From the NCBI GenBank assembly GCA_023388195.1, contig JAEWGR010000043.1:1-64000 (forward strand): a stretch of DNA of 64,000 bases, written 5' to 3'. The DNA is from Bacillota bacterium (lineage in GTDB: Bacteria > Bacillota > Negativicutes > Sporomusales > Sporomusaceae). The notes under the pieces are model-generated. The model ran no database searches. It was not told the DNA's origin and was given only the letters and a program-made list of their open reading frames with translations. Shown here piece by piece: positions 1 through 8,307 of this stretch; the stretch's first letter is position 1; every line of letters starts with the position of its first letter. The translations under genes were made by a program, and so were the position numbers.

Positions 1-486
1 GAAGCGGCCCGCGCCGGCGAACAGGGGCGCGGCTTTGCCGTCGTGGCGGAAGAGGTCCGGCGTCTGGCCGAACAGTCCAATCAGGCCGCCAGCAAAATTA
101 GTCAATTGATTGAAAAAAATGAGGCCAATCTTAATGAGGTTGTTGTTATTACCCAAAACGGTGACGGCGCCATTCAAACCGGAATCGCTCTTGTCAACCA
201 GACCGGGGAAAGCTTCAGCCATATTGCCGACTCCATCCTGGCTATCGCCCAACAGGTTCAGGAGGTTGCAGCCGCTATCCAGCAGATACAGGACAGCAAC
301 GCAGCCCTGATGCAGTCGATTCAGGAAATTGACACTGCCAGTGCCAGAACCGCCGCTGAGTCACAGACCGTTTCGGCAGCCACCGAGGAACAATCGGCGG
401 CAATGCAGCAGATTGCCGCCTCCAGTCAAAGCCTGGCTGTGCTGGCTGGCGATTTGCAGGCCGGGATCGCAACATTTCGGTTATAG
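1..486 (+). CDS. Methyl-accepting chemotaxis protein, C-terminal part (cut by window edge)
   Basis: The reading frame is open from base 1, so this is the 3' end of a longer gene; the first ATG at 43 is internal. The visible 161 residues are the cytoplasmic signalling hairpin of a chemotaxis receptor. They begin inside the conserved tip (EAARAGEQGRGFAVVAEEVR), which contacts CheA and CheW, and continue through an Ala/Gln/Ser-rich coiled coil ending in a short LQAGIATFRL tail. Any sensor domain lies outside the window, so the signal is unknown. Two other receptors (60037 and 61804) carry the same tip. Only 12 bases separate it from the next gene. Confidence in the family is high. Confidence 0.95.
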   Translation, partial: EAARAGEQGRGFAVVAEEVRRLAEQSNQAASKISQLIEKNEANLNEVVVITQNGDGAIQTGIALVNQTGESFSHIADSILAIAQQVQEVAAAIQQIQDSNAALMQSIQEIDTASARTAAESQTVSAATEEQSAAMQQIAASSQSLAVLAGDLQAGIATFRL

Positions 487-498
487 GAGTGAATAACT

Positions 499-858
499 AT
501 GGAAAAAAAGTATTTGTTTCTTTGTTACCCCAAATGCACGACCTGTCAAAAGGCAAAAAAGTGGCTTGATGATCATGGCCTTGTTTATGAGCAGCGTAAT
601 ATTAAGGACCACAACCCAACGGCAGCCGAGTTACATAACTGGCAGCAAAACAGTCATGTTCCGGTTCGCAAGCTGTTTAATACCAGTGGCGGTTTGTACA
701 AATCCCTGGGCCTTAAGGACAAACTGGCAGCCATGCCCGAGGCGGAGCAGCTGGCTTTGCTGGCAACCGATGGCATGCTGGTAAAGCGGCCGCTGCTGAT
801 TACCGGTGATAAGGTGCTGGTCGGATTCAAAGAACCCGAATGGGACGCGCTTCTCTAG
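499..858 (+). CDS. ArsC/Spx-family thioredoxin-fold protein
   Basis: This 119-residue protein is a complete ArsC/Spx/YffB-type thioredoxin-fold protein. A beta strand (KYLFLCYP) leads into a CTTC motif (Cys13, Cys16) and a helix, and the middle region VRKLFNTSGGLYK with the later LVKRPLLITGDKVLVGF is typical of the family. Members are arsenate reductases, redox-regulated RNA polymerase-binding proteins (Spx, MgsR) or uncharacterised reductases. The length suits the uncharacterised YffB-like branch. There are no ars genes nearby, so an arsenic role is not supported. It starts 12 bases after the chemotaxis receptor and ends 8 bases before the convergent kinase gene. Confidence 0.85.
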   Translation: MEKKYLFLCYPKCTTCQKAKKWLDDHGLVYEQRNIKDHNPTAAELHNWQQNSHVPVRKLFNTSGGLYKSLGLKDKLAAMPEAEQLALLATDGMLVKRPLLITGDKVLVGFKEPEWDALL

Positions 859-866
859 CAAAGCGG

Positions 867-2543
867 CTACAGCTTGCCTGAGCGGATAATGGCATACAGG
901 AGCCAGCCAAACAGAAGCATAGCAATCCCGAAGCCAATTTCCACAACCGGCAGTTTCCACAACAGGGAATATTGCCCGGCAATACTCAACCCGATGATAA
1001 TACTGGACATAATCATGCTGAAGGCCAGCAGGATAATACTGAAAGATAAGCGGTTACTGATACGGTCCTGCGTTTTCAGGATATGCTCAATCTCCGGCAT
1101 GGCTACCTCCACCTGCAGGTGCCCATGTCTGACAATGGAGCGTAGTTCGTGAAAATGCTGAGGCAAATGCAGGAAGACGTCACTAAAGTTATTTAGATTC
1201 TTCAGCCAGGTTCGGGTCAGGTTTTTAGGATGCAGGCGCTCTAGCAGCAACTTTTGGCCAAAGGGTTCGGCAATATCCAGAATACTTACGTGGGGGTCCA
1301 GTTTTTCCACAACCCCCTCCATGGTTAATAAGGCTTTGCCGACTAACACCAAATCAGCCGGAATTTTAATCTTGTGTCTGAGGGCGACGGTAAAAATATT
1401 GCTGACCGCCTCCCCCAGACTGACCTTGCTTAATGGCACCCCATAATATTTTTCCCGCAATAATTCGATATCTTCCCGCAGCTGCCGTCTGTTAACCTGC
1501 TCAGGCACCGCTCCCATCCGGTAAATTGCATTGGTTAAGTCATCGGCATTCTGGCGCATTAAGCCAATTACCACCGAAGACAGATTGTATTTCATGTCCT
1601 CGCTAAGGCGGCCAACCATGCCAAAATCCAGAAAAGCAATGACCTCTCCCGGCAGTACTACCACATTGCCGGGATGAGGATCACCATGGAAGAAGCCTTC
1701 CATAAAAATCTGGTGAAAGATTCCTTTGGCAAACCGTTCGGCTAACAGGGGGAGCCTGTAGCCCTGCTGTGATAACAATTCGCTGTTGCTGATTTTTATG
1801 CCGTCGATATACTCTGCTGTCAGCACCTTTTGCGTCGAATATTGCCAATATACCCGGGGGATGTAAATCAGGCGGTTATTAATAAACTGTTTGGCAATTT
1901 TCTCGGCATTGCGGGCTTCACTTGTGTAGTCGAGTTCACGCAGGAGTGATTTTGAGAATTCATCAATCATATCGACAAGCTGATAAGATCTTGCCCACAG
2001 AAACCGGCGTTCAGCCAGGTTCGCCAGTTCATACAGAATTTCCAGGTCAGTTTCGATAGCGGCGACAATACCGGGGCGCTGAATTTTTACGGCAACAGTT
2101 TCCCCACTGGTCAGCACTGCCCGGTGAACCTGACCAATAGAAGCGGCGGCCAGCGGCTCCGGCGCAAACTGCTCGAACAGATCCTCCAGCTTTCCGCCCA
2201 GTTCTTCCTCAAGCACAGAACGGACCCCGTCCAGGGGGAAGCCGGGTACTTTATCCTGCAGTTTCTCCAGTTCCTGAATAATGTCCCGGGGCAGCAGATC
2301 CGGCCGCGTACTGGCAATCTGCCCCAGTTTGACATAGGTGGGACCTAATTGCTGCAGCACCAGCCGGATACGTTCACTCACACCGCCGGTGCCGCCGGCA
2401 CTGATTACCGGACGTACACGCTGATAATAAGGGATTTTCTGAAGTAAGCCGATTTCTTCGACAATGTAGTCAAAGCCCTGACTGAAGAGGGCGGCGGCAA
2501 TCTCACGGTAACGGTTGATATGGCGTACCTTCTTTTTAAACAT
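867..2543 (-). CDS. AarF/ABC1/UbiB family kinase-like protein
   Basis: A 558-residue member of the ABC1/UbiB atypical kinase family, which supports isoprenoid-quinone biosynthesis or lipid transport at membranes. The sequence shows the KLGQIASTRPDLLP signature (KxGQ), an Ala-rich nucleotide loop (AAASIGQVHRA), the catalytic/metal segment HGDPHPGN, and DFGMVG in place of the DFG motif. Two hydrophobic helices at the C-terminus (about 500-520 and 530-552) anchor it in the membrane. The ATG at 2543 has an AGGAG 11 bases upstream. It is transcribed toward the ArsC-like gene with almost no gap. The family is certain; the substrate is not. Confidence 0.93.
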   Translation of the reverse strand: MFKKKVRHINRYREIAAALFSQGFDYIVEEIGLLQKIPYYQRVRPVISAGGTGGVSERIRLVLQQLGPTYVKLGQIASTRPDLLPRDIIQELEKLQDKVPGFPLDGVRSVLEEELGGKLEDLFEQFAPEPLAAASIGQVHRAVLTSGETVAVKIQRPGIVAAIETDLEILYELANLAERRFLWARSYQLVDMIDEFSKSLLRELDYTSEARNAEKIAKQFINNRLIYIPRVYWQYSTQKVLTAEYIDGIKISNSELLSQQGYRLPLLAERFAKGIFHQIFMEGFFHGDPHPGNVVVLPGEVIAFLDFGMVGRLSEDMKYNLSSVVIGLMRQNADDLTNAIYRMGAVPEQVNRRQLREDIELLREKYYGVPLSKVSLGEAVSNIFTVALRHKIKIPADLVLVGKALLTMEGVVEKLDPHVSILDIAEPFGQKLLLERLHPKNLTRTWLKNLNNFSDVFLHLPQHFHELRSIVRHGHLQVEVAMPEIEHILKTQDRISNRLSFSIILLAFSMIMSSIIIGLSIAGQYSLLWKLPVVEIGFGIAMLLFGWLLYAIIRSGKL

Positions 2544-2760
2544 AGGTATCCCGGCTCCTGTTGTGACAAATCAGTATTTTGTCAATATCCCCGCTTATAG
2601 CTGTGCATATACCGGCGATTAGCGAAAAAATCCATTTTATACCTTGTAAGAACAGCAAACACGTGCTAAAATATAAACAATTTAAGAGACTTGGTCAATG
2701 AAGACCTCCCAGAGCTTGCGCCCGGGGAGGTTTATTTTATTGGGTTACAGGAGCGATTTT

Positions 2761-3105
2761 ATGAGAGTACCGGATACAGACTTAAAACAAGAGATCGCCC
2801 GGGTTAATAATCAGGTCAATCTTTCCCTGTTTGGGACCGGGCTGCGGAAACAGCGGGTAACCATTGTGGAAGATAAGATTATTATTACCGCCGATCATAA
2901 GCGCATCCCGGCCTTGGCCGCCATTGACCGGCAGGACCGGATGTCCTCCCGCATTGCCGATATGGCAATATTGGACGAGTACAAACGCCGCTTACAGCAG
3001 GAACTGATTGAACAGATCCAGCTGCCTGTCATCTGTGTTCTCAAAGATTATGCGCCTGACTATGAATTAGCTGTAACCTTTATTTTGCTGCGGGACACCC
3101 GCTAA
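2761..3105 (+). CDS. MpsC-like (DUF2294) protein
   Basis: A 114-residue protein beginning MRVPDTDLKQEIARVNNQVN. It matches in layout the small DUF2294 family, now linked to MpsC of a Na+-translocating membrane-potential system: an N-terminal helix, a G-rich turn with RKQRVTIVEDKIIITA, and a C-terminal YAPDYELAVTFILLRD. I take the ATG at 2761 as the start because it has an AGGAG 7 bases upstream; an in-frame ATG at 2698 lies in a stretch that does not look coding. It has no transmembrane segment. There is no mpsA/B partner in the window, so the function is only a family inference. Confidence 0.7.
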   Translation: MRVPDTDLKQEIARVNNQVNLSLFGTGLRKQRVTIVEDKIIITADHKRIPALAAIDRQDRMSSRIADMAILDEYKRRLQQELIEQIQLPVICVLKDYAPDYELAVTFILLRDTR

Positions 3106-3173
3106 GTAGCAAGCCGAACCAGTAATCGTAATAACTATTTGAGGTTGGTCGTAGGAACTCTGCAGGAGAGCCG

Positions 3174-3256
3174 AAAGCTGCCGCTTTGTGTAATGCCGCC
3201 GGTTGCGTAACAAGATGCGCTGCCGGTGCCAGGACTCAGCGGCAGCTTTTGTTTTT
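3174..3256 (+). terminator. Stem-loop terminator after the MpsC-like gene
   Basis: A 12-base stem (AAAGCTGCCGCT at 3174-3185 with AGCGGCAGCTTT at 3238-3249) is followed by TTTTGTTTTT. The loop is unusually long (about 52 bases) and can form an inner hairpin from CCGG arms, so the whole may be a structured 3' RNA rather than a simple terminator. Confidence 0.6.
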
Positions 3257-3257
3257 A

Positions 3258-3360
3258 CATGATCAGAAGGTATAGCCAGTTGCTGATCAAAGCAAGAACT
3301 CCCCCAAGGGCACTGGCGGCAGCTGCCGGCGTCTTGCGGGACTTGGCACAAGCCAATTCT
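3258..3360 (+). repeat. Dispersed intergenic palindromic repeat, copy A
   Basis: The element runs from CATGATCAG to GGACTTGGCACAAGCCAA. It shares AAGAAC, then AAGGGCAC-GGCGGC, GCCG, GTC and GGGACTTGGC-CAAGCCAA in the same order with copy C (reverse strand, 23056-23162), and the central part with copy B (9672-9750). It contains small inverted repeats, including TGATCA arms and TTGGC-GCCAA. It sits directly before the Nif3-like gene. Confidence 0.6.
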
Positions 3361-3379
3361 TTTTCTTATATCAAGGAGG

Positions 3380-4408
3380 TTGGACAAAATTATCAGAGTA
3401 AAAGACGTTTTGGCCGCATTGGATCAGATTACCGGCGGCCGCTGTGTTAAGAACCTGGCGGATATTTTTAGTGGCAGGAATGAATTCGTTATTATGAAGT
3501 CCTCCCATATCCCCGGCAAAGAATGCATGGAGCTGCCGGGCCTGGTGTGCGGCGACCTGGAAGCGCCGGTAAAGAAGCTTGCTGTGACTATGACCCTGAC
3601 CGAGTGCAATATTGAATTAGCCGGGGCAACCGGGGTTGACGCCATTATTGCCCATCATCCGGTGGTAGATGCCGCCAACACGGGCGGCGTCAATATGAGA
3701 GGCTATTTAGACTTGTATGGGTTAGCGGTTTTTGAGCTGCATGAGGCTTTCCACGGGTTGCATCCCGGTATTGCTTACATCCATGGACACCAGGCTTTCC
3801 GGGTGGATATTGCTTATGGCAATATCCCCGGCAATATCGTCTATGTCGGCCGGGCCCTGGATAACGTACCCACTATCGGGGCTATTCTGGACAGGCTTAA
3901 TGAATTTATGGGGATGGGTGAGGAACAAAAAATGCTGTTGACAGAAAAAAATGTACGCGACTGCAATGAAATCTGTGAGACCAATGTTGCCACAGGCGGC
4001 AAGCTGCTTGTCGGCGCCAGGGAAAACCGGGTAGGGACTATTATTCATATATTTCCTCATACCGGTTTTACGGCCCGCCATCTTGTCCAGATAAAGCAGG
4101 AACATCCGGAGGCAGATACTGTGATTGCCTCCATCAGCCGGGTGCGGCCGGAAAATGAGTTGGTAACCAAGGCGGCAGAGTTAGGCCTCAATTTTGTTGT
4201 TGGCAATTCGCATGCCATGGAAATGCTGGAGAATGGGCTGCCGCTGGCCGCTGCCCTGCATCAACTGCTACCGGCGGTGGAGGTCGTCCTGTTTCGTGAG
4301 CGGATTACCTCTACTCCGTTTTATAAGGTTGGTACCAGTGCGATCAGGAATTATGCGGATTATATTGCCCGTGAGTACCTGGTTAACAAAGAAAGGAGGT
4401 ATGAGTAA
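3380..4408 (+). CDS. Nif3-like dinuclear metal-centre protein
   Basis: A protein of about 340 residues of the Nif3/NGG1p-interacting factor family, which forms toroidal hexamers with a two-metal site. The metal-binding GVDAIIAHHPVV segment is present near residue 90, and the second conserved histidine region (GNSHAMEMLENGLPLAAAL) near residue 275. The biochemical role of the family is unsettled. The start is odd: the TTG at 3380 directly abuts the AAGGAGG site (3373-3379), which is too close. An in-frame ATT at 3389 has ideal 9-base spacing and may be the true start. An MFS carrier gene follows after 71 bases and may be cotranscribed. Confidence 0.8.
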   Translation: MDKIIRVKDVLAALDQITGGRCVKNLADIFSGRNEFVIMKSSHIPGKECMELPGLVCGDLEAPVKKLAVTMTLTECNIELAGATGVDAIIAHHPVVDAANTGGVNMRGYLDLYGLAVFELHEAFHGLHPGIAYIHGHQAFRVDIAYGNIPGNIVYVGRALDNVPTIGAILDRLNEFMGMGEEQKMLLTEKNVRDCNEICETNVATGGKLLVGARENRVGTIIHIFPHTGFTARHLVQIKQEHPEADTVIASISRVRPENELVTKAAELGLNFVVGNSHAMEMLENGLPLAAALHQLLPAVEVVLFRERITSTPFYKVGTSAIRNYADYIAREYLVNKERRYE

Positions 4409-4479
4409 GCAGAATAAGCCGGAAAAACACTCTGAGATCATCACTGGTGAAAGTGAAACATGTTAGGAGGGCAAGGACA

Positions 4480-5871
4480 ATGGCAACAATAACAGACCGT
4501 TTAGGTAATCTTCCCCTGGGTAGTTTTCATTACCGCCTTTTACTGTTAATGGGTTCAGGTATTGCTTTTGAAGCACTGGACACCGGACTTATCGCCTTCG
4601 TACTGGCAAAAATGATCGGGGCCTGGAATCTGTCGCCGGCCCAAATCGGCTTTATCAGCAGCGCCGGCTTATTAGGTATGGCGGTTGGTGCTATTTTGTC
4701 AGGTACGCTGGCCGACCGGATCGGCCGGAAAAAGATTTTCGTCGCCACGCTGGGCATCTATGCTATTGGTACCGGCCTCTGCGGGCTGGCCTGGAATTAT
4801 GAATCCTTACTGGCTTTTCGTTTCCTGGTTGGAGCCGGTGTCGGTGGTCAGCCGCCGGTGGCCAATGCCTTAATGAGTGAGTATGCCCCGGTAAAGCACC
4901 GCGGGAAAATGCTGGTACTGCAAAATAGCAGCTGGGCTGTCGGCTGGCTGCTGGCAGCAGTGCTTTCGTATCTGGTTATCCCCAAATATGGCTGGCAGCT
5001 TGCTTTTTACATCGGTGCCCTGCCGGCACTGGTCGTGGTTTATGTCTGGCGGGTACTGCCCGAATCGGCTATGTACCTTGTCAGCAAAGGTCTGCATACC
5101 GAAGCCCATATCCTTGTTGCCAAAATCGAGCAGGAATTAGGCGTACCGGTGGGGGAACCGTCGCCGGTGTCCCAACTGGCAGGCAGCACCGGGAAAAGCT
5201 TTGGCTTTATGGATCTATGGTCCCCGTTATATCTACGGCGTACCATTTGCCTGTGGGTTCTCTGGTTTGGCATGGTATATTCCTATTATGGCATATTTAC
5301 CTGGCTGCCCTCACTGCTGGTGCAAAGCGGGCATACGCTTATCCGCTCCTTTGAATTTCTGTTATATATGACGCTGGCCCAAATCCCCGGTTATTTTGTG
5401 GCCGCTTATTTTGTGGATAAGATTGGCCGCAAGGCGACCATGGGCACCTTATTGACAGTTTGTGCCTTAGCGGCCTTTATGTTCGGCCAGGCCACCTCTG
5501 CTGACAGCATCATCCTCTGGGGCTGTGTGATGTCCTTTTGCAACCTGGGGGCCTGGGGCATCACTCATGCCTATTCGGCCGAGCAATACCCCACCCACGC
5601 CCGGGCTACCGGTGTGGGCTGGGCTGCAGCCTGCGGGCGGACCGGCGGCATTATTGCCCCGATTGTGGTGGGCGCGCTGATGACCGGTTCTGACCAGTAT
5701 GGGACTGTGTTTATGATGTTCACGATTGTGCTGGCCATCATTGCGTTCGATATTATCTTTCTGGGCAAGGAAACTATGAATAAATCCCTGGATGAGCTGA
5801 CAGAAAAGCAAATTGCGCCGGCACTCGCGCTTGCCAGTACCGCTTCCAGGGGCGATGAGGCCAAGGGTTAA
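4480..5871 (+). CDS. MFS transporter, sugar/aromatic-acid porter type
   Basis: A 463-residue major facilitator with about 12 transmembrane helices. The loop 2-3 signature GTLADRIGRKK and its repeat in the second half (FVDKIGRKA) are both clear, as is the PESAMYLVSKG segment before the central cytoplasmic loop. It resembles the aromatic acid:H+ and niacin (NiaP-like) carriers, but the substrate cannot be fixed by reading. The ATG at 4480 is chosen because TTAGGAGG ends 10 bases before it. A strong terminator (5901-5946) follows. Confidence 0.88.
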   Translation: MATITDRLGNLPLGSFHYRLLLLMGSGIAFEALDTGLIAFVLAKMIGAWNLSPAQIGFISSAGLLGMAVGAILSGTLADRIGRKKIFVATLGIYAIGTGLCGLAWNYESLLAFRFLVGAGVGGQPPVANALMSEYAPVKHRGKMLVLQNSSWAVGWLLAAVLSYLVIPKYGWQLAFYIGALPALVVVYVWRVLPESAMYLVSKGLHTEAHILVAKIEQELGVPVGEPSPVSQLAGSTGKSFGFMDLWSPLYLRRTICLWVLWFGMVYSYYGIFTWLPSLLVQSGHTLIRSFEFLLYMTLAQIPGYFVAAYFVDKIGRKATMGTLLTVCALAAFMFGQATSADSIILWGCVMSFCNLGAWGITHAYSAEQYPTHARATGVGWAAACGRTGGIIAPIVVGALMTGSDQYGTVFMMFTIVLAIIAFDIIFLGKETMNKSLDELTEKQIAPALALASTASRGDEAKG

Positions 5872-5900
5872 GGGTAAAACCGGTGGGGATGCTGCGCACA

Positions 5901-5946
5901 ACAGACCGGCAGGCGCCAGTATGTCCCTCTGCCGGTCTGTTTATTA
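5901..5946 (+). terminator. Rho-independent terminator
   Basis: ACAGACCGGCAG pairs with CTGCCGGTCTGT over 12 bases, followed by TTTATTA. It ends the MFS transcript. The remaining bases up to 6250 hold no other gene I can support. Confidence 0.85.
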
Positions 5947-6250
5947 CGCTTACGGCCAAGGTGACCCGGGACAGCCAGACAGGTCAATACAGCCAGCCGG
6001 TTAAAGGAACCGGAGGCCCGGCTCGTTCTCTTTGACAATGGTTACAACCAGGCTGGGAGCCGGTTGATACGGATCCAGGATAATATCAGTGGTATTTTTA
6101 AATAATAGTGCAGAGGGACACACGCCCTCCTCTTGTCTGTAGAGTATGACATTCCGGCCTGTTTGTTCCCGGAGCGGACGAGGAACGGGGCGGCAGGAGA
6201 AATAGGGATTGACTGAATTTGATTGTAAGCGAAAGCTGAGGAGGGGTCAG

Positions 6251-7537
6251 ATGAGCAAGAAAGTAATCATTGCCGGGGGCGGCTGGTCCGGAGCCGCCGC
6301 TGCTTTGGCAGCCAGAAAAACCGGTTGTGAGGTGGAACTGTTTGAACGGGCCGATATGCTGCTTGGCACCGGTCTGGTGGGCGGGATCATGCGTAACAAC
6401 GGCCGGTTTACCGCGACCGAAGAATGTATCGCCATGGGCGGTGGTGAACTGTTTCAAATTTGTGACAACCATTCGCGCCATAAAAATATCTCCTTTCCCG
6501 GGCATAACCATGCCAGCCTGTATGATGTAGCCGCAATTGAGCCGGCGGTCCGCCGGGCCTTGCAGGCCGCCGGTGTAATACTGCATATTAAAACCCGTAT
6601 TAACGATATTGTCATGGACGGTGCTAATGTCGTGCAGGTGGTTGCCAGCCAGCTGCACGGGGACGTAATGGAGGCCGGCGGGGATGCGTTTGTGGATGCA
6701 ACAGGTACTGCCGGCCCGCAGGGTAATTGCATGAAATACGGCAATGGCTGTGTCATGTGTATTTATCGCTGTCCGACCTTCGGGCCCCGTTTCAGTCTTG
6801 CCGCCAAAGCGGGGGTACAGGAAATTATCGGTGAAAAAGCCGATGGCACCTTCGGGGCTATGAGCGGTTCCTGCAAGCTGCATAAAGATTCACTTGATCC
6901 GGCAGTCCGGGAACAGCTGGACAGTACCGGTGTCTGTGTAATTGCTGTGCCGCCGCACCTGCAAAAAAGCATGGAATCCCTTGGCCAGAAGGCGTGTCAA
7001 CAATATGCTCTCCGGGAATTTGCCGAAAATATTATTCTGCTTGATACAGGTCATGCCAAACTTATGACCGCCTATTATCCGCTGGAGCTGTTGCGGCAAA
7101 TACCAGGCTGTGGCAATGCCCGCTTTGAAGATCCTTATGCCGGCGGCATCGGCAATTCTATGCGCTATTTTGGTATGCTGCCCAGAGATAATGCCTTACA
7201 AGTGAAGGGACTTGGCAATGTTTTTTGTGCCGGCGAAAAAGCCGGCCTGCTTGTGGGCCATACGGAGGCCATTGTTACCGGTACCCTGGCCGGTCATAAT
7301 GCGGCCCGAGTGGCTCTGGGGCAAGAACCAATTGAGATCTCACGGGAATTGGCCTGCGGGGACGCTATTGCCCATGTGAATGAACAGATGCAGACCCCGG
7401 AAGGGCTGACTAAAAAATACACCTTCTCCGGTTCTGTTTACTTTGAGAGTATGAAAAAGAAAAATCTCTACCTCACTGACGTGGACGAGATTCGCAAAAA
7501 AGTGGCGCAAACCAATATGGCCGGGATTTTCTCCTAA
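6251..7537 (+). CDS. FAD-dependent oxidoreductase
   Basis: A 428-residue flavoprotein with an N-terminal Rossmann motif (VIIAGGGWSGAAAALAA, residues 5-21) and the acidic end of beta-2 (VELFERA). A C-terminal NVFCAGEKAGLLVGHTEAIVTGTLAGHNAA closes the FAD site. It resembles the FAD-dependent oxidoreductases of the GidA/thiazole-synthase-like superfamily found in Firmicutes. Several Cys residues (GNCMKYGNGCVMCIYRC) cluster around residue 165-180 and could be redox active or bind metal. The start at 6251 follows GAGGAGGGG; an in-frame ATG at 6209 lacks a good site. The substrate is unknown. Confidence 0.85.
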   Translation: MSKKVIIAGGGWSGAAAALAARKTGCEVELFERADMLLGTGLVGGIMRNNGRFTATEECIAMGGGELFQICDNHSRHKNISFPGHNHASLYDVAAIEPAVRRALQAAGVILHIKTRINDIVMDGANVVQVVASQLHGDVMEAGGDAFVDATGTAGPQGNCMKYGNGCVMCIYRCPTFGPRFSLAAKAGVQEIIGEKADGTFGAMSGSCKLHKDSLDPAVREQLDSTGVCVIAVPPHLQKSMESLGQKACQQYALREFAENIILLDTGHAKLMTAYYPLELLRQIPGCGNARFEDPYAGGIGNSMRYFGMLPRDNALQVKGLGNVFCAGEKAGLLVGHTEAIVTGTLAGHNAARVALGQEPIEISRELACGDAIAHVNEQMQTPEGLTKKYTFSGSVYFESMKKKNLYLTDVDEIRKKVAQTNMAGIFS

Positions 7538-7554
7538 ACTGCCCCAGGACGGGT

Positions 7555-8166
7555 TCAAAGTTCAAACAGCGAAACAATGCCCAGCAGGATAATGATAGTG
7601 CCGGCAATTTTGTTTATCCGGATCAAAGTGCATGGAGTTACACGGCTGCGAAAAAGATGCACCACACCAGTAAGTGTGAGCCACCAGAGGGTTGAGCCGA
7701 TAAACACGCCACAGGCGGCCAGGAGGGTCGTCAGGAAATCAGTTACCAGCACGGCAATACCTAACGAAGAGAATAAGGCCATAAAGGCAAAAACAGTAAT
7801 GGGATTGGTCAGGGTCAGCAAAAAAATGCCGGCAAATAATCTGTACAGATTAGGGGAATTTCTTACCGGACAAAGGTCCTGTGGCCGGGCGCGCCGTGTT
7901 TTCAGCCCCAGATAAATGATGAAAGCCCCGCCGCCCAGGCGGAAGGGGGTATGATAATGCGTAATAAACTCAGTGATAAAACTTAAGCCGGCTGCGGCGG
8001 CATAACCATACAGGGTGTCGGCAAGAGCTGCACCCATACCGACTGCCAGCCCTGCTATATACCCGTCAGTTAAGGTCCGTCTGATGCAGATAAGGTTAAC
8101 CGGCCCAATCGGCGCAGCCAGAAAAAAGCCACTGAGGATGCATTTAATAAGCAGTATAAGATCCAT
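7555..8166 (-). CDS. LysE/RhtB-family exporter
   Basis: A protein of about 203 residues with six hydrophobic segments and the family signature near the N-terminus (AAPIGPVNLICIRRTL). Members export amino acids or their derivatives. I chose the ATG at 8166 (MDLILL) because AGGAGA precedes it by 7 bases; the upstream in-frame GTG at 8184 has no ribosome site. It is transcribed toward the flavoprotein gene, leaving 17 bases between the two stops. Confidence 0.88.
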   Translation of the reverse strand: MDLILLIKCILSGFFLAAPIGPVNLICIRRTLTDGYIAGLAVGMGAALADTLYGYAAAAGLSFITEFITHYHTPFRLGGGAFIIYLGLKTRRARPQDLCPVRNSPNLYRLFAGIFLLTLTNPITVFAFMALFSSLGIAVLVTDFLTTLLAACGVFIGSTLWWLTLTGVVHLFRSRVTPCTLIRINKIAGTIIILLGIVSLFEL

Positions 8167-8307
8167 CGCAGGTCTCCTGATCACAGATTCGATAACAGTG
8201 TTAGTGAAAACCGGGGCAAATATACTTCCCTGCCGGACCGGGTATAAGGGGGGACGGCGGGGACATAACTATAAATAAAGGGCACTATAGTTTAGGAGTA
8301 CTGACGA

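Noticed and set aside
3140..3240. Resemblance to parts of a glycine riboswitch (CTCTGCAGGAGAG, GGTGCCAGGAC)
   Set aside because: The conserved aptamer core and pairing order are missing, and the region folds more simply as a long terminator hairpin after the MpsC-like gene.
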